From the NCBI GenBank assembly GCA_964636985.1, contig CAZWSX010000003.1, positions 361,627 to 425,626 on the forward strand: DNA of 64,000 nt. Direction: 5' to 3'. The DNA is from CAZWSX01 sp964636985 (lineage in GTDB: Bacteria; Planctomycetota; Planctomycetia; Pirellulales; Pirellulaceae). The translations under genes were made by a program, and so were the position numbers. The notes beneath the pieces are model-generated. The model saw only the letters and a program-made list of their open reading frames with translations, was not told where the DNA came from and searched no databases. Below, piece after piece: positions 1 through 9,053 of the stretch. Within the stretch, counting starts at the first letter, position 1; every line of letters begins with the position of its first letter.

Positions 1-1
1 C

Positions 2-775
2 GCGTGTAACAAAATGTATCGCGGCGGCAAGACCGACTTGGAAAAAGCGCTCGATACGTTGCTGCAAGTCGTTCCGCAGCGGGTCTTCAACGATCGCTGC
101 ATTCAGACCACGTTCGCGTTGTTCTGGGGGATGTTCTTACTGAGCGCCTTTCTGGCATACAACCGTTCGCTATGGCCCGACTACGTGAAAACAGTAGTCG
201 GCGACGACGAGATCCACAGCGTCGAGGAAATGTACGACAAGCCGATCGATGGGACGCGCCGATCGGAAGATCAGAATGCCTTCATGGGCGGCTTCTACGT
301 TTGGAATAACGCCGGCATCGGCTTGCGCAGTTTCGCCGGCGGAACGATCGTCCTGCCGGGGCTCCTGACCCTCGCCTACAACGCGATTCTGCTGGGGGCA
401 ATCTTCGGCCACATGGCGCGGCCCGAAGTCGTCCAAGGCGAGAACTTCTTTCACTTCGTCACGGCGCACGGCCCCTTTGAGCTTACTGCCATTGCGCTAG
501 CGGCCGGCGCGGGGCTGCGCGTCGGGCTGGGATGGCTGGCCCCTGGCGATCTCAAGCGGAGCGACTCGCTCAGACAAGCCGCCAGCGACATGCTGCCGGT
601 CGTCGGCGTCGCCACCATTTTGTTCTGCCTCGCCGCCATGATTGAAGGATTCATCTCCCCTTCGTGGCTACCTTATATCGTCAAAGCACTGGTAGCCGGG
701 TTTTCGAGCATGTTGCTCACCTGGTATTTCGTCGTTTTGGGCTGGCCCCGTGGAGGCATAGGTGCAGCTCGATAA
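2..775 (+). CDS. SpoIIM-family membrane protein, 5' end outside window
   Basis: Polytopic membrane protein of the SpoIIM (stage II sporulation protein M, DUF95) family. Its biochemical role outside sporulation is not known. The frame is open to the window edge, and the first ATG at 14 has no upstream stop. Family members usually carry about 80 more N-terminal residues, so the true start is probably outside. Counting from that ATG, hydrophobic segments lie near residues 32-49, 109-134, 155-175, 195-217 and 222-243. Family-like stretches are NNAGIGLRSFAGG and HGPFELTAIALAAG. The end overlaps the next GTG start by 14 bases. It is the first visible gene of a run with DUF4129, DUF4350, MoxR and DUF58 genes, a grouping common in Planctomycetota. 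Confidence 0.8.
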   Translation, partial: ACNKMYRGGKTDLEKALDTLLQVVPQRVFNDRCIQTTFALFWGMFLLSAFLAYNRSLWPDYVKTVVGDDEIHSVEEMYDKPIDGTRRSEDQNAFMGGFYVWNNAGIGLRSFAGGTIVLPGLLTLAYNAILLGAIFGHMARPEVVQGENFFHFVTAHGPFELTAIALAAGAGLRVGLGWLAPGDLKRSDSLRQAASDMLPVVGVATILFCLAAMIEGFISPSWLPYIVKALVAGFSSMLLTWYFVVLGWPRGGIGAAR

Positions 776-1712
776 AACGCGAATTGTCATTCGCGAGCGG
801 GACTTGCCCGATACGCTCGACCTCACGCTGCAAGTCATCCGACGATTCGCTGGCGGCTTGATCATACCCATGCTGCTGGGGATCGTTCCCTTTGCGCTGC
901 TCAACTACGTCTTGATCGGCTGGATGTCTCCCCTCGCGGTCGAAGCCGCTCGGGAACAAATCGCGCAAATGCAAGGCAGCCCCTTTGAAAGCAACGTTTC
1001 GGCAGCCTTCACCGAGGAAGGCCTCCGCTACGTTTGGGCTATGTTTCTGCTCGTCTTCTGGCAGGGGCCGGCCGCGACCGCCATTGCAACCGCCTGGCTG
1101 GGCGGCGCGGTGTTCCAGCGCGATCAATCCTGGGTCGAGGTTCTCCGCGATGTCGGAAAGCTCTTCCATCGCCTGCTGTGGACCCAGTTTGTCCTCCGCG
1201 GCGTCATCGTCGGGACATGCTTGCCGCTTTTGTTCACCGAGAACTTTCAATTCGGCTGGGAACTCGGAGTGCCGATTCTGCTCTTGATCTACGTCGGCCT
1301 GCTTCGCATGCTTCGTCCGTACATGAACGAAATCGTCTTGCTCGAGCGCAATCCCCTGCTCGCGAAGACCGAGAACACCATGACCATCGGCCGCCGCAGC
1401 AACTTTTTGCACAGTCCCAGTTCGTCCGATTTGATTCTCCGCGCCATCGTGGCCGCGGTCGTCGGAGGCACCCTTTGCGTGACCATTGTCAGCTCTCTTT
1501 ACTCGGTGGGCTGGTATCTCCTCAACGAGCGTTGGTGGATCAGCCGGGTGGGGCTCGACATCATTATCCCCTTCGCCATGTGGTCCGTAGTCGCCTTCAT
1601 GGCCGTGTTTCGATTTCTCAGTTATCTGGATCTCAGAATCCGATATGAAGGATGGGAAGTCGAATTACTCATGCGGGCGGAAGCCGAACGGCTCGCCAAA
1701 CAGTTTCACTAG
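762..1712 (+). CDS. Multi-pass membrane protein of the MoxR/DUF58 operon
   Basis: A 316-residue integral membrane protein that I cannot name. About six hydrophobic segments are visible, near residues 29-55, 90-118, 143-158, 167-184, 224-254 and 263-289. The termini are polar and no catalytic motif is evident. The GTG start at 762 lies within the end of the SpoIIM gene and has TGGAGG at 751-756 as a plausible ribosome site, which supports this start. Its place between SpoIIM and DUF4129 genes suggests a shared envelope-associated role, but that is context only. Confidence 0.75.
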   Translation: MQLDKTRIVIRERDLPDTLDLTLQVIRRFAGGLIIPMLLGIVPFALLNYVLIGWMSPLAVEAAREQIAQMQGSPFESNVSAAFTEEGLRYVWAMFLLVFWQGPAATAIATAWLGGAVFQRDQSWVEVLRDVGKLFHRLLWTQFVLRGVIVGTCLPLLFTENFQFGWELGVPILLLIYVGLLRMLRPYMNEIVLLERNPLLAKTENTMTIGRRSNFLHSPSSSDLILRAIVAAVVGGTLCVTIVSSLYSVGWYLLNERWWISRVGLDIIIPFAMWSVVAFMAVFRFLSYLDLRIRYEGWEVELLMRAEAERLAKQFH

Positions 1713-1727
1713 TTCCGGATCGTTTGC

Positions 1728-2687
1728 GTGTCGATGCCCCTCAACAACACGAGCAACCCATATAGCACGCCCGTCATGCGCACGCTGGCTGGCCGTGCCA
1801 TTTCACGCCGCCTGATGGTCGCGGTGCTGTGTTGCGTCTGCGGGGGGTATACGGCGAACTTGCCCCGCCCCGCATCGGCGTTCGAGGTGTACGACGAAGA
1901 AGACGATGAACCGGTATCGCAAAAGTGGAACACGCCGGTTGCCAAATCGGCTCCCGAGGTATCGAATTCGGAAGCTGAATCAAACGGTCGCGATGCGCTC
2001 CGATCCTTGAAGAAAGCACCCTGGTACGATGCCGAAGCCGATGGACTCAAGTCGATCGACCCGCCCACGGTCGTCGAAGACAAAGGTAGCCGCGGCACCT
2101 GGGAAGGCAAACTGGACGATCCGCAGACCAAAACCACAACCACGGCAGGAACGTGGGATTTTTCGCTCTGGAATATCTTGGGTTGGATCTTGCGCGGGTT
2201 TATCTTCCTGATCATCGCCGCCATACTCGGCACGATTGGCTTCGTTCTATTTCGCTACTTCAATCTGGCCAGCTATTTTGACGACGGCACATTAGGCGAC
2301 TCGACACTCGACGAAAAAATCCCCGAAACACCCGCCGACAAGATCGAGGAACTCCCCTTCGACGTCCGAGCGGTCCGCGGCAATCTGCTCGACGAAGCCC
2401 GCGCCTGCTACGAGCAAGGCGATTTCAACCGCGCCGTGGTTTACCTGTACGGGTACCAGCTGGTTCAACTCGACAAGCGGCAGCAAATCGAACTCGCCAA
2501 GGGAAAAACGAATCGGCAGTATCTGTGGGAACTCCGCAGCCGCCGCGAAATGAAGAACTTGATCGAACCGACCGTGGTCGCATTCGAGGATGCTTTCTTC
2601 GGCGAACACGATCTCGATCGCTCGCGCTTCGAGCCCCTCTGGAAAAACGTCGATCGCTTTCATCAACTTTTGGAGCAGCCGGTATGA
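1728..2687 (+). CDS. DUF4129 domain membrane protein
   Basis: A 319-residue protein. It has an N-terminal leader-like segment (from the internal Met near residue 17, RRLMVAVLCCVCGG), a low-complexity acidic stretch, a transmembrane helix near residues 147-178, and a C-terminal helical domain (about 215-319). The C-terminal region, with YLYGYQLVQLDKRQQIELAKG, looks like DUF4129, which is often paired with transglutaminase-like or MoxR/DUF58 genes. The start is uncertain: GTG at 1728, ATG at 1734 or ATG at 1776. The last codons overlap the next gene as ATGA, implying translational coupling. Confidence 0.72.
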   Translation: MSMPLNNTSNPYSTPVMRTLAGRAISRRLMVAVLCCVCGGYTANLPRPASAFEVYDEEDDEPVSQKWNTPVAKSAPEVSNSEAESNGRDALRSLKKAPWYDAEADGLKSIDPPTVVEDKGSRGTWEGKLDDPQTKTTTTAGTWDFSLWNILGWILRGFIFLIIAAILGTIGFVLFRYFNLASYFDDGTLGDSTLDEKIPETPADKIEELPFDVRAVRGNLLDEARACYEQGDFNRAVVYLYGYQLVQLDKRQQIELAKGKTNRQYLWELRSRREMKNLIEPTVVAFEDAFFGEHDLDRSRFEPLWKNVDRFHQLLEQPV

Positions 2688-4153
2688 TTTGCTTGCAGCT
2701 CCGCTACTTAATGGCTGCGCTCGCTGTCACCATCCTCGCTACGGTTGGCTGCGGAAAGAGCGAGTTGCCGGTCGAGTACGGCAAACGCCAGGCCTCGCCG
2801 GCGGGGCAAAGCGTTTCCGGAACGGCGGCTCTCGAAAAACTGTTCGAACTGAACGGCTCCACGGTCCAAGGCTCCGCCAAGTTGTCGGACCGCTTGGAAA
2901 AAGCGCAAATCCTGGTATGGACGCCCGATTCCTTTAAAGGCCCCTCCAGCGCGGAACGCAAGTTCCTGGAAAAGTGGCTCTATAACAATGGCAACGGCGG
3001 GCGAACGCTGATCTACATCGGCCGCGACTTCGACCCCGCCGAACGTTATTGGGAATTGATCGCCGCCAACAGTAAATCGACCGAGTCGTTCGAACGCAAA
3101 CGTCGCTGGGCCGACGTCAAATCGAAGAACGAGGCCGAGCGCGCCGCCATCCCCGCACGTCAATCGTACGAGTGGTTCGACATGCTCGGCGGCATGGGCG
3201 AACGCAAAATCGATTCGCTCGACGGCCCCTGGGCCGAGGGCATCGATCCCGCGAAGGCCGACCTGTGGTTGAATACCCGGCTCGATCTTCCCTTTGGCAA
3301 GGTTGCCCCCGCCATCCCAACGCCGGTGTTTTTGCCGCCGTGGGCCAAAAAGCAAGCGCGGAGGCCCGTGGCGCCCAGTGTTCAACTGGGCACTGGGAAC
3401 AGCGAGATCCTGTTGCAAAGCGAGAATGATATTCTCGCGTTCCGCCAAACGTGGGATGCCGCGCCCAATTCGCAACTGATCGTGGTTGCCAACGGATCGT
3501 TTAGCCTCAACATGCCGTTGGCCAATGCCGAGCATCGCAAGCTTGCCATGCGAATGGTTCGATCGTGCCCCAGCAAGGGGAACGTCGTCTTTCTCGAAAG
3601 CGGAGAGAATGGCCTTCCCGTTAAAGAGCAGTCCGATGGAGAGCGGGGTAACGCGTGGCGCCTGATGATGTCGTGGCCGCTGGGAGTGATTGTGCTTCAC
3701 TTCTCGGCGTTAGGGCTGGCGTTCCTCATTGCCCGCTTCATCCCGTTCGGCCGCGCCCGATCGATTCCCAAAACCAAACTGGCCGACTTCGGCAAGCACG
3801 TCGAAGCCCTGGGGCACTTGATGGCGCGAACCAAAGACTACGGCTACGCGACCAGCAATCTACAGCAATACCGGCTGAAAGCTCGCCGCGCCTCCGGCGT
3901 TCGCCACGATCAGGCGCGTGTTTTGGAAGTCGCCCCCGGAGCGATTCACGACGTCAAGCTCAAGGCCTCTCCGATCGAATTGAAACTTCCCTCGCGCATC
4001 CCCACAGCCGGGACAAGTGCATCTGGCGGCGCGACAGCGGCCACGATCCTCGCCGAGCCTCCTGCGGAACCCCATGCTGTGGCGGAAAGCCCGGCTGCCA
4101 CCCACGAAGCAAAGCCGGAGCCAGCACCTCCGCCAGATGGTGCTGCCACCTAG
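2684..4153 (+). CDS. DUF4350-domain membrane/lipoprotein-like protein
   Basis: A 489-residue protein. The start at 2684 is chosen because it overlaps the upstream stop as ATGA, although the frame is open further upstream. The N-terminus is hydrophobic and ends in LATVGC (Cys23), a weak lipobox. The middle region, including SAERKFLEKWLYNNGNGGRTLI, fits the DUF4350 fold seen in MoxR/DUF58 operons. One helix (about residues 325-350, WPLGVIVLHFSALGLAFLIA) anchors a Pro/Ala-rich tail. An odd in-frame palindrome occurs at 3373-3391 and encodes a short Ser/Gly/Thr linker. Molecular function is unknown. Confidence 0.72.
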   Translation: MICLQLRYLMAALAVTILATVGCGKSELPVEYGKRQASPAGQSVSGTAALEKLFELNGSTVQGSAKLSDRLEKAQILVWTPDSFKGPSSAERKFLEKWLYNNGNGGRTLIYIGRDFDPAERYWELIAANSKSTESFERKRRWADVKSKNEAERAAIPARQSYEWFDMLGGMGERKIDSLDGPWAEGIDPAKADLWLNTRLDLPFGKVAPAIPTPVFLPPWAKKQARRPVAPSVQLGTGNSEILLQSENDILAFRQTWDAAPNSQLIVVANGSFSLNMPLANAEHRKLAMRMVRSCPSKGNVVFLESGENGLPVKEQSDGERGNAWRLMMSWPLGVIVLHFSALGLAFLIARFIPFGRARSIPKTKLADFGKHVEALGHLMARTKDYGYATSNLQQYRLKARRASGVRHDQARVLEVAPGAIHDVKLKASPIELKLPSRIPTAGTSASGGATAATILAEPPAEPHAVAESPAATHEAKPEPAPPPDGAAT

Positions 4154-4251
4154 CATCGCCGCAGCGTTAGAATCATCACCATTCGCAAAAAACCGCAATA
4201 CTCTTCAACCCAGCACTCTTTAATCGACGCCAGTTGATCCAACAATAATCC

Positions 4252-5739
4252 ATGAGCACGACACCCTTTGGCACAAGCGGCTCGGCCGCCGCTGGCGTTG
4301 AGTTTCCTTGTTCGGGCTGCAGCCGAATGTTGAAAGTCCCCGCCACCGCGGTGGGCAAACAGGCCAAGTGCCCCCAATGCGGCGTGGTCCAAACCATCCC
4401 CGGTCAGTCCAGTGTCGCGCAAACCATTCCCGGGCTGGCGACGATGCAAGGCCCCGCCCCGCAGACGCCTCCCTCGTTCGGCCATGCGCCCAACTTTGGC
4501 CAGCCTGCTGCTCCTCAGTCGAACTTCGTCCCTCAGTCCAACTATGGTTCGCAGCCAGGTTACGGATCGCAGCCGGGCTTTGGGCAGCAACCTGCTTACG
4601 GTCAACAATCGGCTCATCCCCCGGCGCCGCCGCGGCCGATCCCGCAAATGTCCTTTCAGCCGCCAGCCGCCGCACCACCGGCACCTGGTCCCATGCACCT
4701 GACTCCGGCACCCGCCCAACAGCCACAGCCGTCCGCGGCGCCGATGGGGCACGGGCAAAGTGGTTTCGCCGCCACGCCGGCCCGCGAAACACCAACGAAA
4801 CTTTTGTTCGACAAGATCGCCAGCGAGATCGCCAAGATCTATGTCGGGCAAGACGAACTCGTTCTCGGCTCACTGGTGGCTTTGTTTTCCAACGGCCACG
4901 TCTTGATCGAAAGCGTCCCAGGGTTAGGCAAGACTCTCTTCGTCCGCACGCTCGGCCGCGTGCTCGGTTTGCCCTTCGGCCGCATCCAGTTCACGGCCGA
5001 CTTGATGCCCAGCGATATCACGGGCGCACCGATCTTCGATATGAAGACGCAGGAGTTCCGCTTCCGGCCGGGCCCCGTTTTCACGCAGCTTCTGCTGGCG
5101 GACGAAATCAATCGCTCGCCGGCCAAAACCCACGCGGCTCTTTTGGAAACCATGCAGGAATACCGCGTCACCATCGACGGCAAGAGCCATCCGCTGGAAC
5201 GCCCGTTCTTGGTCTTGGCAACGCAAAACCCCATCGAGTCGGAAGGGACCTACAACCTTCCTGAAGCGCAGCTCGACCGTTTCATGTTCAAGCTCGTCGC
5301 CAACTACCCCAAGGAAAACGAGGAACAAGACATCCTCAAAATGCACAGCCGTCAGGAGGACGTCAATTTGCAGCTGAACGACAAGCTCGAGCAGGTCACC
5401 AACTGCCAAGAGATCCAAAAGATCATCCAGGAAAATGCCCAGGTCCATATCGACGACCGGCTAGTCGACTACATCACCAAGATCGTCCGGCTCACGCGCC
5501 AGTGGCGCGAACTCCACATGGGGGCGTCGCCTCGTGCCGGGATCGCGCTCATGCAGGCCGCCCGCACGCTGGCCGCCTTTAGCGGCCGCGACTATGCCGT
5601 GCCCGACGACGTGGTCCAACTTTCGCTTCCGATTCTGCGCCATCGCGTGGTGCTCACTGCGGAGGCCGAAGTGGAAGGAAAGAAAGTCGACGACGTCCTG
5701 GTTGAAATGATCCGTTCCGTGGAGGTCCCACGCTTTTGA
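4252..5739 (+). CDS. MoxR-family AAA+ ATPase with N-terminal zinc ribbon
   Basis: AAA+ ATPase of the MoxR family, which acts as a chaperone-like factor with von Willebrand A or DUF58 partner proteins. The C-terminal two thirds is canonical: Walker A VPGLGKT with Lys227, Walker B LLADEINR, then sensor regions and the lid. The first about 50 residues hold a CxxC pair (Cys20, Cys23) and a second (Cys40, Cys43), a zinc-ribbon-like module. This is followed by about 120 residues of Pro/Gln/Gly/Tyr-rich sequence with repeated GSQPG/FGQQPAYGQ-type units, probably disordered. MoxR proteins are usually about 330 residues, so the 495-residue length comes from this extension. The stop overlaps the next TTG start (TTGA). 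Confidence 0.93.
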   Translation: MSTTPFGTSGSAAAGVEFPCSGCSRMLKVPATAVGKQAKCPQCGVVQTIPGQSSVAQTIPGLATMQGPAPQTPPSFGHAPNFGQPAAPQSNFVPQSNYGSQPGYGSQPGFGQQPAYGQQSAHPPAPPRPIPQMSFQPPAAAPPAPGPMHLTPAPAQQPQPSAAPMGHGQSGFAATPARETPTKLLFDKIASEIAKIYVGQDELVLGSLVALFSNGHVLIESVPGLGKTLFVRTLGRVLGLPFGRIQFTADLMPSDITGAPIFDMKTQEFRFRPGPVFTQLLLADEINRSPAKTHAALLETMQEYRVTIDGKSHPLERPFLVLATQNPIESEGTYNLPEAQLDRFMFKLVANYPKENEEQDILKMHSRQEDVNLQLNDKLEQVTNCQEIQKIIQENAQVHIDDRLVDYITKIVRLTRQWRELHMGASPRAGIALMQAARTLAAFSGRDYAVPDDVVQLSLPILRHRVVLTAEAEVEGKKVDDVLVEMIRSVEVPRF

Positions 5740-7160
5740 ACGACTTCTTCGAGCGACTGTACAAGCTCGGTCCCTTGCTGACCGAATACCCGATCATCAC
5801 GTTGATCGCGTTCGCGTCTCCGTTTGTCGTCCTGGCGGCGGTCAAGCGGATTCGTCCCAGCAACCTGCTTTTGCTGGGCATGCTGGCCGCCAGCTTGTTC
5901 AATTTCTCGATCCTGATTTCCAACGACGCCCTGCCGTTCATCTTGGTGGTCGACGTCGTCCTCGGCATCCTGGCCGCGATCGACGCCTTTACGCTTCCCA
6001 GCCGCAAGGCGCTCGCCTGCCAGCGACAGGCGTTGCGAGTGGTCTCGCTGCAAAAGCCGCATCGCGTCACGCTGCAAATCGTCAACCAATCGAATCGTCC
6101 CATCCGCTTGCGCATCCGCGACGACGCGCCGCAGGGGTTCGCGGCCACGCCCGACGAGTTCGCCCGCGTCCTGGCACCTCGCAGCCGCACGTCGCTGCAA
6201 TACGATTTCTCAGCCTCGCGGCGCGGCGCGTTCGAAATGAACCGCGTCTACGTCGAATGCCAAAGCCGCTGGCGATTGTGGACGCGGTTGATGGAATACC
6301 CCGTCAACAGCGTCTTCCACGTCTATCCCGATATGCGGCAATTGGCCCAGTACGCCGTGATGGCGCGGACCAATCGCCTGAGCCTGCTCGGCGTCCGCCG
6401 CACGCGCCGGATCGGAACCGATAACGATTTCGAACGGCTCCGCGACTACACCTTCGACGACAACTACAAGCACCTCGACTGGCGCAGCACCGCTCGCCGC
6501 AACAAGCTGACCGTCAAGGATTTTCAAACCAGCCAAAGCCAGCGGTTGATCTTCATGATCGACTGCGGCCGCATGATGACCAACGAGTCGGGCGGCATCA
6601 GCTTGCTCGACCACGCGCTCAACGCAATGCTGATGCTCGCATGGGTGGCGCTCAAGCAAGGGGACTCCGTCGGGCTGATGCTCTTCTCCGATCGGATCCT
6701 GGCCTACGTTCCGCCCAGCAGTGGCATGGGGCACATGAACCAACTGCTGCACGCTTCATTCGACAAGTTTCCCGAAGTCGTCGAATCTCGCTACGACCTG
6801 GCGTTCTTGCACCTGAACCGCTACTGCCGCAAGCGCTCGCTGGTGGTCTTGGCCACCAACGTGATCGACGAGGTCAACGCACACCAGATCCACAGTTACC
6901 TGCTCAACCTGGTCGGCAAACACTTGCCGATGGCCGTGCTGATGCGAGACCACTCGCTTTTCGACATCGCCGACGGTCCGACTAACACCGCCGAAGCTCT
7001 CTACCGCGCCGGCGCTGCCGCCGAAATCTTGAACTGGCGGCACCAGGTTCTCACCGACCTGGAACACGCGGGCGTCCTGATGCTCGACACCTTCCCCGAA
7101 GACATGACCGCGCCGCTGATCAATCAGTACCTGGCCGTTAAAGCGCGGAACATGCTGTAG
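5736..7160 (+). CDS. DUF58 domain-containing protein
   Basis: A 474-residue DUF58 protein, the usual MoxR partner. It has two N-terminal hydrophobic segments (about 17-35 and 42-88), then an Ig-like stretch, then the DUF58 signature around RLRDYTFDDNYKHLDWRSTA (residues 231-250), then a vWA-like domain with IDCGRMM as a MIDAS-like strand. The start is TTG at 5736 because a strong GGAGGT lies at 5721-5726 and the codon overlaps the MoxR stop. This implies coupled translation and near-equal amounts of the two proteins. Confidence 0.9.
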   Translation: MNDFFERLYKLGPLLTEYPIITLIAFASPFVVLAAVKRIRPSNLLLLGMLAASLFNFSILISNDALPFILVVDVVLGILAAIDAFTLPSRKALACQRQALRVVSLQKPHRVTLQIVNQSNRPIRLRIRDDAPQGFAATPDEFARVLAPRSRTSLQYDFSASRRGAFEMNRVYVECQSRWRLWTRLMEYPVNSVFHVYPDMRQLAQYAVMARTNRLSLLGVRRTRRIGTDNDFERLRDYTFDDNYKHLDWRSTARRNKLTVKDFQTSQSQRLIFMIDCGRMMTNESGGISLLDHALNAMLMLAWVALKQGDSVGLMLFSDRILAYVPPSSGMGHMNQLLHASFDKFPEVVESRYDLAFLHLNRYCRKRSLVVLATNVIDEVNAHQIHSYLLNLVGKHLPMAVLMRDHSLFDIADGPTNTAEALYRAGAAAEILNWRHQVLTDLEHAGVLMLDTFPEDMTAPLINQYLAVKARNML

Positions 7161-7170
7161 ACCGTGCGCA

Positions 7171-8142
7171 GTGCAGACGCGAGGGCGCGAGGCGGTGGCG
7201 AAGTATCAAGAAGATATGCCGCTCGGAGAACTCGCCGAGGAAGTGTCGCGGCACCTTCGAAAGCCGTGCCATCTCCGCAAAATCAGCGGCTATCTCAACC
7301 GCACCGAAGTCTTCACGGTGAATGCCGATGAAGCGGTCGTAAAAGCGTACCACCACGCCGCGGATTCCAAATTCGCTCGCGAAGTCTCGGCGTACCGCGC
7401 TCTCGAAGGAACTCCTCTTCCGGTCGCAACGCTCTTAACAGCGAACAAGCTCAAGGATGGCACGCCATGGATTTGTCTGAGCTACCTGCACGGCGATCCC
7501 GCCGACCACATGCTGCCGAAGCTCACGCTGGACCACGATGCTCAACTGTTGAGAGGCATCGGGGCCGTCACGCAACAGTTGCACGAAATCCGCTTCGACC
7601 CCGCGCAAACGCTCGACGAGAGAGTCCGCCCCACAAACACGATGGAAAGCCAGATCGTGGAACGCTATCGACGTTTCCGTGACGTTGTCCTGGAACGGAA
7701 CGACCCTTGCCGCGACGTTCAGTCGGCGGCATCAACGTCATTCGAATCGGCAGTTGCGGCGACATCTTTTATCACCGGCCAGATCCAGCCGTGTCTTGTT
7801 CACGGCGATTTGTCGACCAGGAACTTCCTCGCCTTATGTTCGTCAGATATCCAGATTTCCGGAATGCTCGATTTCGAACGCAGCACATTCGGCGACCCAG
7901 CCCAGGACCTGGCGATGATTTGGATCAAGGACCTGCAAGGCAGGCCGCCGCGCGAAACGGCCTTTCAGCAAGGCTACGGGCAACTCTCCGTGGACATCCG
8001 CCAGCGCGTGCGAGTCCACGCGATCGGGCAGCTATTCGAAATTGCGAGTTGGTCCTGGGAAATGGATCGTCCGTTTTTCGAGTTTGCGATGGCAACACTC
8101 CCGCGGTTGATCTCAAGCGATCGCGAACTTTTTTCGGCATAG
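7171..8142 (+). CDS. Aminoglycoside phosphotransferase (APH)-like kinase
   Basis: A protein of the APH/choline-kinase phosphotransferase family, about 323 residues from GTG 7171. Alternative starts are GTG 7195, behind a GAGG-rich stretch, or ATG 7216. The Brenner-type catalytic motif HGDLSTRN begins at His211, followed by a metal-binding LDFERSTFGDP and AQDLA, typical of the family. The substrate cannot be told from sequence; such kinases act on small metabolites, sugars or aminoglycosides. It starts 10 bases after the DUF58 stop but looks functionally unrelated to that operon. It converges on the DUF1559 gene. Confidence 0.8.
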   Translation: MQTRGREAVAKYQEDMPLGELAEEVSRHLRKPCHLRKISGYLNRTEVFTVNADEAVVKAYHHAADSKFAREVSAYRALEGTPLPVATLLTANKLKDGTPWICLSYLHGDPADHMLPKLTLDHDAQLLRGIGAVTQQLHEIRFDPAQTLDERVRPTNTMESQIVERYRRFRDVVLERNDPCRDVQSAASTSFESAVAATSFITGQIQPCLVHGDLSTRNFLALCSSDIQISGMLDFERSTFGDPAQDLAMIWIKDLQGRPPRETAFQQGYGQLSVDIRQRVRVHAIGQLFEIASWSWEMDRPFFEFAMATLPRLISSDRELFSA

Positions 8143-8173
8143 CCGCAGTATCGCAAGCCAATTCCGTGAACCA

Positions 8174-8956
8174 TTACCAAGCAGGCGCCTCGCCGCCGTT
8201 GGGAGTGACGATCGTCCAAAAGACTTGCACGTCAATTTGCGGACTAATCACGCGTACCGAGCTATCGTGCATCGCCGCCAGCAACCCGCCCCGCTGCAGC
8301 GCCTGCGGAATGGTGGAGTCGCACTCCGTTTCTTTCGGCATGACCTGGAACTTCTTGTTGCGAACCGATGGATACGTGACCCGGTTGTCGGTGATGGGGA
8401 CGACGTCGTTCCATCTGGCGCCCGCGAACGTGTTGGGCCGCGGCTGATCGGCAGGCGGTGCCACCCGCTCCATATCGTCGTCCACGTCCTGTAGCTGACT
8501 CAACGTAACCATCGTGCCGTCGACCATGAAGATAAACCGGCCGCACACCGAGTAGTGCTCGGTGTACAACAACGTATTGCTCTTGCCATCTTCAATGTCG
8601 GGCCGCCGCGCATTTCGCAGCCGATTGCGATACTCCAAAAAATCGTTTTCGCAGTAGCTAACCGCGTTAGGCCAGGCCACCGACGACGTAGGATCGTTGG
8701 GACTACGCAGGACTGTGGGATTGCCTTCGCGCGCCTCTCTTCGCCATTGCGCCAAGTGATTTGTGTTTGATTCCGATGCCATGTCGTCGGCCAGCGCTAG
8801 CTGGCGGAGGTTGCTTTTACTCAGCGTCGTCCTGGCGGCAGCCCGCGCCGATTGGACACCAGTTAGCGTCAGCGCAACCAACACGCCGATGATGGCCATA
8901 ACTACCAGAAGCTCAACGAGTGAAAGGCCCGCACGAACGCGAGAAGACGAGATCAT
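8174..8956 (-). CDS. DUF1559 prepilin-like protein
   Basis: Planctomycete-type DUF1559 protein with a type IV prepilin N-terminus: RAGLSLVELLVVMAIIGVLV, the Gly cleavage site followed by a 20-residue hydrophobic helix with Glu at +5. The end of the protein has the family H-X-D-x-S pattern, here MHDSSVRVISPQIDVQVFW. I start at ATG 8956 because it gives the short basic leader expected for prepilins; the open frame continues upstream without family resemblance. Such proteins are often made in many copies per genome and are thought to be exported and processed by prepilin peptidase. Function is unknown. Confidence 0.87.
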   Translation of the reverse strand: MISSSRVRAGLSLVELLVVMAIIGVLVALTLTGVQSARAAARTTLSKSNLRQLALADDMASESNTNHLAQWRREAREGNPTVLRSPNDPTSSVAWPNAVSYCENDFLEYRNRLRNARRPDIEDGKSNTLLYTEHYSVCGRFIFMVDGTMVTLSQLQDVDDDMERVAPPADQPRPNTFAGARWNDVVPITDNRVTYPSVRNKKFQVMPKETECDSTIPQALQRGGLLAAMHDSSVRVISPQIDVQVFWTIVTPNGGEAPAW

Positions 8957-9053
8957 AGAAATTTGCCCGAGGGAACCGTGGAAGAGGAGAGAACGGCCTC
9001 GAATCGACAAGCGCAATCGTATGCTATTCCAAGCCACAAGCAATAGTTTTTTG

